In this document: positions 1-6,053 of the stretch, in pieces | Position numbering within the stretch: the first letter of the stretch is position 1 | Layout: the number at the start of each line of letters is the position of its first letter | Source of the DNA: Planctomycetaceae bacterium | Lineage (GTDB): Bacteria > Planctomycetota > Planctomycetia > Pirellulales > Pirellulaceae | Direction: 5' to 3' | Assembly: GCA_002862265.1 (NCBI GenBank) | Contig: PKCQ01000709.1 | Location: 1 to 6,119 of the forward strand | Length of the DNA stretch: 6,119 bases | Program-made: the position numbers and the translations under genes | Notes under the pieces: generated by a model | Seen by the model: the letters and a program-made list of their open reading frames with translations, nothing else | The model's database searches: none | What the model was told of the DNA's origin: nothing

Positions 1-18
1 ATGCAGGCGATACAATGA
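1..18 (+). CDS. possible 3' end of an upstream gene (partial)
   Basis: Frame 1 reads five sense codons and then TGA at 16-18. That TGA overlaps the ATG of the cytochrome gene as ATGA, the classic four-base overlap of translationally coupled genes. Only the last codons would be inside the window, so no product can be named, and frame 2 is also open from the left edge up to about position 98. The call rests only on the overlap geometry and is tentative. Confidence 0.22.
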   Translation: MQAIQ

Positions 19-1412
19 AGAATCCATTCATACCGATCCTGATTGTCATCTTAGGTTTGATTGGCTGCGCGATGTGGATTGTTTTCGCTCCGTCCAATGA
101 AACAATCAGCCTCGAACCAAGTGACCAGGATCCTGTTGAGTCGCCCGAAGACAAACCACGCCTGATCCACCACAGCCAACTGTCGCAGCAAGAATTATCG
201 CTAGGCTTTCGTTCGCAATTGGATCTTCAGCGAAAAGTGACTTTGCTGGGGCATCCGAATTCACCCTGCTGGCTGGAGATCCCCAACGCAAGCGGTTCTG
301 ACGCCGACAAAGACTCGACCACGTCATCAACAGATTTTGTCGGTCCCCAAGCTTGTATTCAATGTCACGCCGAACAGTTTCGGGGATTTTCCGAAACCGC
401 CCATGCATTGACTTCTAGCTTGGCCACGACCGAGACAATTGATGGTCCATTCGATTCGCCAAAAAGCACGGTGCAATCGATCCATCCCGACCTTTCCTTC
501 CAAATGATTCGAGATGACTCAGGTCACTTTCAAGAGGTTCATCTTCGTGAGCTACGAAGGAGAATCCCATTCGATATTGTCACTGGTTCCGGCAAGACGG
601 CTCAGACCTATCTCTTCTGGGAAGACGACCGACTCTTCCAAATGCACCTGAGTTACTATAAGCCCTTGCAAAGTTGGATCAACAGTCCTGGTTACCACGA
701 CGGCACCGCCTGGTACACTCGCGAAACAATTCCTAAGTGTGTGCAGTGTCATATGACTTACATGGAGTGGAAACCTGGCACGAAGAACAGCTTTGTTAAA
801 GACACCACGATCCTTGGAGTGAGCTGCGAACGATGTCACGGCCCGGCACGACAGCATGTGGACTACCACCAAGAAAACCCGGATTCAAAGACTGCCAGAT
901 TCATCGCAAATCCAAGCAAACTAGATCGAGATCGCACTAACGATGTTTGTGCCCAATGCCATCTTGGGACCGCGACTCCTCTGAAAGCTCCCTTCAGCTT
1001 TCGCCCGGGTGACGTCCTGAAGGACCACTTTGAAATTTTTCATGACGAAGATGGCGGCTCTGTCCACACAGCCAATCAGCTGGAACGCATGGAGCTAAGC
1101 AAATGCTATTTGCAAAGCGAGGACATGACCTGTGTGACTTGTCACAACCCGCATGACAACGAGCGTGGCAACACAAAGCTCTTTTCCCAGCGATGTCAGA
1201 AGTGTCACCAGACCTACGAGTGTGGCATGCACCCCAAATTGGGAGCAAACCTGGCTACTAACTGCATCGATTGCCACATGACGATGGGCTATGACGACAG
1301 CATCCAAATTCAGAAGAAGGGCGAAGTCCACATGCCGCTGCTGCGTGATCACTTCATTCGAGTCTTGCCAGAACGCAGCAAGGAATTACTAAAACAATTC
1401 CTTGCCGAATAG
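15..1412 (+). CDS. membrane-anchored heptahaem c-type cytochrome (cytochrome c554-like family)
   Basis: This 465-residue protein has seven CXXCH haem-attachment sites, at C114, C242, C271, C312, C373, C394 and C417. Residues 5-25 form a hydrophobic N-terminal helix that would export and anchor it. L-I-G-C at 15-18 also resembles a lipobox, but the helix continues past it, so an uncleaved anchor is more likely. Residues 26-105 are a low-complexity acidic linker. The haem domain opens with FVGPQACIQCH, followed by a GSG...TYL segment (191-200), CERCHGP, CAQCHL, a CYLQ...CVTCHNPH block (364-380) and a final CIDCHM. This order matches multihaem cytochromes common in Planctomycetes and Verrucomicrobia that are distantly related to cytochrome c554. 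The expected role is periplasmic electron transfer or an oxidoreductase reaction; the substrate is unknown. Haem attachment would need a cytochrome c maturation system, not present here. The ATG at 15 gives a natural signal anchor, with AGG seven bases upstream as a weak ribosome site. The frame stays open to the left edge, so a start further upstream cannot be excluded. Confidence 0.94.
   Translation: MKNPFIPILIVILGLIGCAMWIVFAPSNETISLEPSDQDPVESPEDKPRLIHHSQLSQQELSLGFRSQLDLQRKVTLLGHPNSPCWLEIPNASGSDADKDSTTSSTDFVGPQACIQCHAEQFRGFSETAHALTSSLATTETIDGPFDSPKSTVQSIHPDLSFQMIRDDSGHFQEVHLRELRRRIPFDIVTGSGKTAQTYLFWEDDRLFQMHLSYYKPLQSWINSPGYHDGTAWYTRETIPKCVQCHMTYMEWKPGTKNSFVKDTTILGVSCERCHGPARQHVDYHQENPDSKTARFIANPSKLDRDRTNDVCAQCHLGTATPLKAPFSFRPGDVLKDHFEIFHDEDGGSVHTANQLERMELSKCYLQSEDMTCVTCHNPHDNERGNTKLFSQRCQKCHQTYECGMHPKLGANLATNCIDCHMTMGYDDSIQIQKKGEVHMPLLRDHFIRVLPERSKELLKQFLAE
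1378..1405. repeat. perfect 10-bp inverted repeat at the cytochrome 3' end
   Basis: GCAAGGAATT (1378-1387) and AATTCCTTGC (1396-1405) are exact reverse complements separated by an 8-base A-rich loop. The structure lies inside the last codons of the cytochrome and ends five bases before its TAG. On the other strand it sits about 75 bases past the stop of the convergent membrane protein gene. No T-run follows on either strand, so it is not a standard rho-independent terminator. It could be a bidirectional 3'-end structure or mRNA-stabilising hairpin, or a chance palindrome. The 68 bases between the two convergent stop codons hold no other hairpin that I can see. Confidence 0.55.
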
Positions 1413-1480
1413 CAAACAAAGAACTCTTCTGCAATAACAACCCGAATCGTGAGTGAGGAAGAACTGGAAAGCTACCTCCC

Positions 1481-2251
1481 TCAGGCAGATTCCACTTCCG
1501 CAGGGGCTGGCTTATTGGAAGACTTGTCCAAGAAGACCAGCAAACAAACCCCAGAACCCGTGGAAATCCCCAAGCCGGTGAAAGCCAAGAAACGGATACC
1601 AAAGTCAAATGGGCACAGCATGGCAGTTTCGCCAATAAACATGGTAGCTGCAAGCAACACATACGCAGCTGTCCCCAATGCACCACCGATCACAGAAGTG
1701 ATAACGGCATTCGGAATACTCTTCGTGAGGCCACATACTAATGCAATAATGCCGGGAACAATGGCTAAGGAAACAGCAACGGGCAGCCAGATCGCGAAAG
1801 TCTTGACAAGTCCGTCCAACGCAGATTGAGCCAGATTACCTTCGACAACGTATCCTAATGCTCCACCACCTGCTCCTAGAACTAGCCCTCCGAAAAGACC
1901 TGTAGCCAGGCCCTTCACGGTGCTTTCTTTTGCAATGCCAATCACTGCACCAACCAACACCATTAGAACTGTCCCCAGCACCGCAAAGCCAACTGCGCTA
2001 TTTTGAATCATAGCGTAAAACTTAGCCGTGATGTACTCAGGTGGATCTGCCAACTGGTTATGCATGGGCGGATAGAAAATATGACTTCCGTCCGGCGTCG
2101 GATCAGCCACACGGATGATCAAAAACTGCCCAAGCATGCAAATCACAATGGATAGTCCAAGCACTGCTGGCACTAGCCATCGGGGAGTAACTTCATCTGT
2201 CAAGATTTCGCCGGGGGAATCTTCCGGGGGCACGTACGCTTCTTCAGTCAT
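1481..2251 (-). CDS. polytopic membrane protein of unknown function with a glycine zipper
   Basis: I do not recognise this 256-residue protein. It has an acidic, proline-containing N-terminus (1-24) and then hydrophobic segments at about 27-46, 86-106, 115-135, 153-173, 181-206 and 220-240, giving five or six membrane helices. Between the first two lies a polar stretch (48-82) with a YPPMHNQLADPPEY motif, probably an extracytoplasmic loop. The third segment has glycines at 114, 118, 122, 126 and 130, a strict every-fourth-residue glycine zipper that favours tight helix packing. Other GxxxG-like pairs occur at 101/105 and 189/193. The C-terminus is short and polar. The ATG at 2251 has no convincing Shine-Dalgarno site. 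The gene lies 193 bp downstream of the LRR gene on the same strand and converges with the cytochrome gene. It could be co-transcribed with the LRR gene or use the weak promoter proposed at 2335-2362. No catalytic motif is visible; roles such as channel, transporter subunit or scaffold are all unproven. Confidence 0.85.
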   Translation of the reverse strand: MTEEAYVPPEDSPGEILTDEVTPRWLVPAVLGLSIVICMLGQFLIIRVADPTPDGSHIFYPPMHNQLADPPEYITAKFYAMIQNSAVGFAVLGTVLMVLVGAVIGIAKESTVKGLATGLFGGLVLGAGGGALGYVVEGNLAQSALDGLVKTFAIWLPVAVSLAIVPGIIALVCGLTKSIPNAVITSVIGGALGTAAYVLLAATMFIGETAMLCPFDFGIRFLAFTGLGISTGSGVCLLVFLDKSSNKPAPAEVESA

Positions 2252-2291
2252 CGCTAGTCTTCGGTTCGTAGGTTTTTTGTTGTCTCACCCT

Positions 2292-2444
2292 TCACACTGC
2301 CTCGGAGACAGGAGAAGTTGCCAGGTTTGGGCAGATCAGAATAACTGGCTTGGGTGCGTCAAGCAATTCCCGCAAGATATCCAGAGCCCAGTATTGCCAC
2401 GGCTTTCGAGCTCCAATTTCCAATGCCGAGGTGCGAGAAGTGGA
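2292..2444 (-). other. 50-codon stop-free stretch in frame after the LRR stop codon
   Basis: The TGA of the LRR gene is followed, in the same frame and without a gap, by 50 sense codons ending in another TGA at 2292-2294. The translation looks protein-like, with a tryptophan-rich piece (KPWQYWALDILRELL) and then a hydrophobic stretch (KPVILICPNLA). The only start-like codons near its beginning are TTG, without a ribosome site. It may be an old C-terminal extension cut off by a new stop, a readthrough product, a small leader ORF before the membrane protein gene 40 bp away, or chance. At this base composition an open run of 50 codons is not rare, so this is only a candidate. Confidence 0.25.
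2335..2362 (-). promoter_or_regulatory. possible sigma70-type promoter for the membrane protein gene
   Basis: Reading the minus strand, TTGACG (complement of 2357-2362, five of six to TTGACA) is followed after 16 bases by TCTGAT (complement of 2335-2340, four of six to TATAAT). Transcription would start near 2328 and leave a leader of about 75 bases before the ATG at 2251. The match is modest and planctomycete promoters are poorly defined, so this is tentative. If real, it separates expression of the membrane protein from that of the LRR gene. Confidence 0.28.
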
Positions 2445-3908
2445 TCACTCGTTTGTGGTATTGGCCACGATACGCTTGCGAACTGGCTTGAGATAGACTT
2501 TCAAAGTCGGTTTCTCATCACGCAGCGATTGGACCGCTTCAGCTGTGACGCTTGTACCAACCACGTGAAGATTGCGGAGTGAGTCCAACTTCGAAAGAAC
2601 ACTTAGCGCTGCGTCACCGATTTGCGCGCCATCTATGTTGAGCAATTGCAAGCGTGCAAATCGCAGGTTCACAAGTGCTTCGACGCCCGTCTGACTGAGC
2701 CGATTGTTAGGCATCTTCAACCACTGCAGATCCTGCAGCGGCTTTAACAACTCGACATGCTCGTCGCTTATGCGAACTGGCGAAAGATCCAGCGACAATA
2801 GTTTTCCGTTGTCGCTCACCTCCGTCTCAAAGACAACGCCGAGACTTTCCTCCAGAGTGCGCCCTTGCTCCTGTTGCAGCAATTTAATCACCCCTGGTAG
2901 TGTCGAAGCAGAACCTGAAATCTCGAGTCTTTCTAACTGTTCACATTCAGCTAGATGCTCGAGCCCAGCGTCGCTCAGTAGCGTTCCCTGTGCAGTCAGC
3001 TCGCGCAGCCTCTTCCACTCTTGGGCTGCCTGCATGCCGCTGTCACCAACAAGTGTAGAGTCGACTCGTAACACTTCTAAGTCAGTTAAGCCGGCCAGCA
3101 ACAAGAGCTCCTTATCTCCAATACCTGTTCCACGCAGAGACAACGTCTTCAAGCTCTTCAAAGATGCAATCTCTTGCATCGCAGATGCCACAGGCAAGCG
3201 ATCCAAATAAAGAGATTCAAGTGACTCGAGGGAACCAAGCGTGCGAATCCCTTTGGCTGTGTAGAACGGACTACCAAGGCTCAACGATCGAAGATTAGGC
3301 AACCTGGAAAGAGCTTCAAGCCCCTTGTCGGTTGTCGCTGTCGCTTCGATTGCGAGGTAGCGGAGCGAATCGCAGCCAGACAACAATCCCAAACATTTGT
3401 CGCTAATTTGCGTTTGCCCTAGCCACATCCGCTCAGGTTGCAAATCATCGACAATCTTAGCCACACATTCATCTGTTACTGCCGTGCCGCTCAAGGCCCA
3501 CCACTTTATGGTTTTCAACTTGAGTAGCGGTAAAATCTGCTGATCCGAGATTTCGCTACGCGGCGCGGCCTGGCCACCGTCTCCGGGAACACCATCGAAC
3601 TGGGCGAAGGTCACATACTCTAAGTCGTGAAACCACTCGATGCCTAACCAACCACTAAGCCAGTGTCGGGAGAGTTCAGGATCATCCAGATCGGCGATTT
3701 TTTCCGTTGACTGCCCGGCGTTCACAATCTGGAAATCGTAGTAGGCGTAGCCATCTAGCTCTTCAACACGTTCAATCACTTGACGCTGCAACTGAACGAC
3801 GGCCTTGCGATTTGCGTACCATCCTAGGCCTCGAGCCACCAGGAAAATAAGGGCTGCTGCGAGAGCGTAGATTAGGATTGTTCGAGGCTTTTGCACTACG
3901 GTTCCCAA
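2445..3908 (-). CDS. signal-anchored leucine-rich-repeat protein
   Basis: This protein of up to 487 residues has a basic N-terminus and a single hydrophobic helix at about 10-30, then an envelope-facing region. Residues 31-117 form a small domain with a VIERVEELDGYAYYDF motif and an LSGWLGIEWFHDLEYV motif, a pairing I associate with planctomycete LRR proteins. From 118 to 475 there are about 13 repeats of 23-26 residues of the ribonuclease-inhibitor-like pattern (GTxISDxGLxxLxxLxxLxxLxL). Clear units are 143-166, 167-190, 191-214, 262-285, 310-333 and 429-452. An irregular 45-residue unit (334-378) breaks the array. The fold is a curved protein-binding scaffold; no enzyme domain is present and the ligand is unknown. 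The longest frame starts at TTG (3908), but GTG at 3896 has GGGA six bases upstream and still keeps the whole membrane helix, so it is the likelier start. The gene is divergent from the FG-GAP gene and upstream of the membrane protein gene. Confidence 0.92.
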   Translation of the reverse strand: MGTVVQKPRTILIYALAAALIFLVARGLGWYANRKAVVQLQRQVIERVEELDGYAYYDFQIVNAGQSTEKIADLDDPELSRHWLSGWLGIEWFHDLEYVTFAQFDGVPGDGGQAAPRSEISDQQILPLLKLKTIKWWALSGTAVTDECVAKIVDDLQPERMWLGQTQISDKCLGLLSGCDSLRYLAIEATATTDKGLEALSRLPNLRSLSLGSPFYTAKGIRTLGSLESLESLYLDRLPVASAMQEIASLKSLKTLSLRGTGIGDKELLLLAGLTDLEVLRVDSTLVGDSGMQAAQEWKRLRELTAQGTLLSDAGLEHLAECEQLERLEISGSASTLPGVIKLLQQEQGRTLEESLGVVFETEVSDNGKLLSLDLSPVRISDEHVELLKPLQDLQWLKMPNNRLSQTGVEALVNLRFARLQLLNIDGAQIGDAALSVLSKLDSLRNLHVVGTSVTAEAVQSLRDEKPTLKVYLKPVRKRIVANTTNE

Positions 3909-4134
3909 GTGACTGTACGAGTTTCAGAGCGTAATTGTGCTGGCTAACTTTCTCGCGGTTGCGACGGTCGAGCCATCGTAATCAGAAAAGGTCATTCCAA
4001 TTTCAATAGTCCACTGTTATTTATAATCTTAGATCTCGGTCTCAAACAGCAACCGTGCCGAGCTAAACCCAGATCCCCGCAATTTCCTTAATCTTTCGCC
4101 TTAACGCCCGTCGAACATCCTCAGTTGAATTCGT
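3909..4134. promoter_or_regulatory. divergent intergenic region between the LRR and FG-GAP genes
   Basis: These 226 bases hold no credible ORF and must carry the control signals for two divergent genes. On the plus strand TATAAT is perfect at 4022-4027, but no good -35 box lies 16-18 bases upstream; the nearest is TTTCAA at 4001-4006, 15 bases away. If used, it would give a leader of about 100 bases before the ATG at 4135. On the minus strand a short hairpin can form at 3978-3962 (CGATGG, loop CTCGA, CCGTCG, one G-U pair), 54-70 bases before the LRR start. TGGCT (3941-3945) and AGCCA (3971-3975) form a wider inverted repeat around the same place. I see no known operator or riboswitch. Confidence 0.4.
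4022..4027 (+). promoter_or_regulatory. candidate -10 box (TATAAT) of the FG-GAP gene
   Basis: This is a perfect TATAAT in an AT-rich patch, 107 bases before the ATG at 4135 and correctly oriented for the FG-GAP and lipoprotein genes. No matching TTGACA-like box is present at standard spacing, so the assignment rests on the hexamer and its position alone. Confidence 0.3.
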
Positions 4135-5427
4135 ATGTCTTGGAAATGGATTATCGCGACCTTGCTTCTCTTGGCGGCAGCAGGTTCGTTGCTGCTGAGT
4201 CTCCGCCAACGAAATCTTGAATCCAATCGCAACGATCTACCACCGGCTGATAGCGAAGAAGGCGAAGCGCTCAATCTCTTCTCTCAGCAGCCCATTGGCT
4301 TCGAATTCGAAGAGCCACCTCGGATCTCTTACGTGGATCTGGTCGATCTAAACGAAGACTCCAAAATGGACGTTCTGGTCTGTGATTGCACTGAGAACAC
4401 TCTCAGCTGGATTCGCCAGCTCGAATCAGGCAGCTTTGAGGAGCAGACGATTGCATCGGACGTTCTAGCACCAGCCCGAACTGAAGTCGTTGACTTCGAT
4501 GGCGACGGCGACTTGGATATCCTGCTGGCAACGCTCGGCAAACTTTTCCCGAGCGACGACAAAGTCGGTAGTTTGCTGTTTTTTGAGAATGACGGGGAAG
4601 AAAACTTTCAAACGCAGGTCCTCTTGGAGAATGTCGCTCGTATTTCCGACGTGCGAGCCTGCGACATGGATAAGGACAACGACCTGGATTTAGTCGTCAC
4701 GCACTTTGGTTACTATGAGGGGCTAGTCCAGTGGCTTGAAAACAAGGGGAAAGACAACTCGCTTACATTTGAGCCGCATGTCCTTCAAGAGCAAGCTGGT
4801 GGAATTCATGGGATTCCTGAAGACATTGATCGGGACGGCAACGTCGATATCGTCTTGCTTATCAGTCAAGAAGTCGAAAGCATCTATGTCCTTTATGGCG
4901 AGGGCAATGGCTCGTTTCGCGAGGAGAAGATTCACGACGCAACGAATCCTGACTTTGGATCTGCAGGGATTTGGCTCGAGGACCTCGATCAAGACGGCGA
5001 CTTAGACGTGCTCTACTGCAATGGAGATGCGTTCGACTACTCGCCGCCCAAACCGTGGCCCTGGCATGGAGCCCAGTGGCTCGAGAATTCAGCAGACGGC
5101 AAATTTGAATACCACCGGCTCGCCGATTTTGGCGGCGCGGTGAACGCTATCGCACACGATTACGACCAAGATGGAGACCTCGATATTTTTCTTTCCAGTG
5201 CCTTTAACAGCTGGAGCAAGCCCACTGCGCAAAGCTTGCGAGTGCTAGAAAATACTGGTAGCATGCGATTTTTGTCGCATCCACTTGGCAATTCGCCAAG
5301 CCACATTCAAGCACTCGACGTCGGCGATATAAACGGGGATGGCAAGCTCGACCTAGTCACCGGCGGCATGCACATTTCCGAACCTTACGACCGCATTGGC
5401 CGGGTCGTCCTCTGGTACGGCAATTAA
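4135..5427 (+). CDS. FG-GAP/VCBS-repeat beta-propeller protein, membrane-anchored
   Basis: This 430-residue protein has an N-terminal hydrophobic helix (about 4-22) flanked by basic residues, serving as signal anchor or signal peptide, then a polar acidic linker (25-50). The rest is seven repeats of 49-59 residues, each containing a DxDxDGDxD calcium-type loop followed by a hydrophobic strand. The loops start at D71, D120, D177, D230, D283, D342 and D398. Seven loops fit a complete seven-bladed propeller of the integrin-alpha-like FG-GAP/VCBS kind, facing the periplasm or cell surface. The loops at 71 and 177 lack the usual glycine (S76 and N182 instead). Recurrent W-LEN motifs (QWLEN at 199-203 and 314-318; also VLENTG) are typical of the family in planctomycetes. 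No ASPIC/UnbV domain follows. The expected role is calcium-dependent binding of proteins or glycans; no catalytic residues are evident. The ATG at 4135 is chosen because it begins the anchor helix; there is no Shine-Dalgarno site. The lipoprotein gene follows 71 bp later, with no terminator between. Confidence 0.94.
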   Translation: MSWKWIIATLLLLAAAGSLLLSLRQRNLESNRNDLPPADSEEGEALNLFSQQPIGFEFEEPPRISYVDLVDLNEDSKMDVLVCDCTENTLSWIRQLESGSFEEQTIASDVLAPARTEVVDFDGDGDLDILLATLGKLFPSDDKVGSLLFFENDGEENFQTQVLLENVARISDVRACDMDKDNDLDLVVTHFGYYEGLVQWLENKGKDNSLTFEPHVLQEQAGGIHGIPEDIDRDGNVDIVLLISQEVESIYVLYGEGNGSFREEKIHDATNPDFGSAGIWLEDLDQDGDLDVLYCNGDAFDYSPPKPWPWHGAQWLENSADGKFEYHRLADFGGAVNAIAHDYDQDGDLDIFLSSAFNSWSKPTAQSLRVLENTGSMRFLSHPLGNSPSHIQALDVGDINGDGKLDLVTGGMHISEPYDRIGRVVLWYGN

Positions 5428-5498
5428 CCCTTTAAACTATAAAATTAATAGATCAGTCACCTTTCACACATACTTGAACCTCAATTTGGACTCATCAG
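5428..5498 (+). other. AT-rich gap between the FG-GAP and lipoprotein genes
   Basis: This short gap has no hairpin-plus-T-run, so transcription from the FG-GAP gene probably continues into the lipoprotein gene. It contains TATAAA at 5438-5443, but no -35 partner at usual spacing, so a separate promoter is possible but unsupported. GGA at 5488-5490, eight bases before the ATG, is the only ribosome-site-like signal. Confidence 0.4.
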
Positions 5499-5981
5499 AT
5501 GAAGCATATCACCACGGCACTAGCATGTTTATCGCTAACAGTCTTCCTAGGCTGCGGCGCAGCTAAACTTCCGACAATCCCAGTCACAGGAACCGTCTTG
5601 GTCGACGACAAGCCAATGGAGGGCGTAAAAGTTGTCTTCTCGCCAGCCGCTGGCAGCTCTGGCCAAAGTGCTTCTGGTCAAACAGACGCCGAAGGTAAGT
5701 ACTCACTAACCACTGTAGACCCTGGCGATGGAGCTCTAGCGGGAGAATACCAAGTGGCGATTCTGAAGAGCCTGGTTGAAGAAGACAACTTGCCTAAAGA
5801 AGTAGATATGGATGATGAGGCGGCTATGGATGCGATCTACGGAGCCTTAGATACATCTAAAGATGTCCAGACGGAAAGCATCGTTGCGACGAAGTGGACC
5901 AGTCCTGGCACTTCAGGGTTGAAGGCTTCTGTTAAGGAAGGCGGAGAGAACAACTTCGAATTCAAAGTCACGAGCAAGTAA
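5499..5981 (+). CDS. envelope lipoprotein with carboxypeptidase-regulatory-like (transthyretin-like) domain
   Basis: This 160-residue protein starts with a short lipoprotein signal peptide: a basic start, a hydrophobic core at 4-17 and a lipobox F-L-G-C with the lipidated cysteine at C19. F at -3 is slightly non-canonical. The mature part is one beta-sandwich domain. It shows VTGTVLVDDKPMEGVKVVFSP (29-49, V-G-V...P-E-G-V pattern), GQTDAEGKYSL (60-70), GDGALAGEYQVAI (76-88) and a closing TSGLKASVKEGGENNFEFKV (138-157). This is the layout of small 'carboxypeptidase regulatory-like domain' lipoproteins that occur in many copies in planctomycete genomes. An acidic insert (92-128, with VDMDDEAAMDA) separates the core from the last strands. 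There is no enzymatic motif; the domain is a structural or binding module on the periplasmic side of a membrane. It is probably translated from the FG-GAP transcript, which would end at the terminator 25 bp downstream. Confidence 0.92.
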   Translation: MKHITTALACLSLTVFLGCGAAKLPTIPVTGTVLVDDKPMEGVKVVFSPAAGSSGQSASGQTDAEGKYSLTTVDPGDGALAGEYQVAILKSLVEEDNLPKEVDMDDEAAMDAIYGALDTSKDVQTESIVATKWTSPGTSGLKASVKEGGENNFEFKVTSK

Positions 5982-6005
5982 TCTATTTCAATTCATCGAG
6001 ATTCA

Positions 6006-6053
6006 CGGCCAGTGAGACGGGCTTTGCTCCGAATCGCTGGCCGATTTCGTTTT
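6006..6053 (+). terminator. rho-independent terminator after the lipoprotein gene
   Basis: CGGCCAGTGA (6006-6015) pairs with TCGCTGGCCG (6034-6043), giving a 10-bp stem with one G-U pair and a perfect GC-rich 7-bp base. The tail ATTTCGTTTT follows (6044-6053). The 18-base loop can itself form a short GGGC/GCTC hairpin. It begins 25 bp after the lipoprotein stop and points the same way. The minus strand has no T-run after the stem, so it acts in one direction. Confidence 0.77.

Noticed and set aside
106..1352. Several minus-strand ORFs of 84-106 codons inside the cytochrome gene
   Set aside because: The plus-strand frame holds seven CXXCH motifs in family order; the antisense frames have no domain or start signal.
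1449..1829. Plus-strand 126-codon ORF starting with GTG, with a charged protein-like beginning
   Set aside because: It is almost wholly antisense to the membrane protein gene, whose hydrophobic helices and glycine zipper are far better evidence for coding. It has no ribosome site or recognisable domain, and its proline/lysine-rich composition is what the complement of a membrane protein gives.
2115..2582. Plus-strand 155-codon ORF across the LRR/membrane protein gap
   Set aside because: It overlaps the ends of two well-supported minus-strand genes, is rich in serine and cysteine without motif, and has no start signal.
2704..3210. Plus-strand 168-codon ORF inside the LRR gene
   Set aside because: It is serine/cysteine-rich and repetitive, a mirror of the leucine codons of the LRR repeats on the other strand.
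4040..4068. CTCGG...CCGAG inverted repeat in the divergent region
   Set aside because: Only five base pairs around a long loop, easily due to chance.
4329..5005. Short ORFs in other frames within the FG-GAP gene
   Set aside because: They are rich in threonine, serine and arginine, arising from shifted reading of the GAT/GAC-rich calcium-loop codons.
4492..5352. Repeated GATGGCGACGGCGACTTGGA-like DNA as a possible repeat element
   Set aside because: It is explained by the codons of the acidic calcium loops in the propeller, not by a DNA-level repeat or CRISPR.
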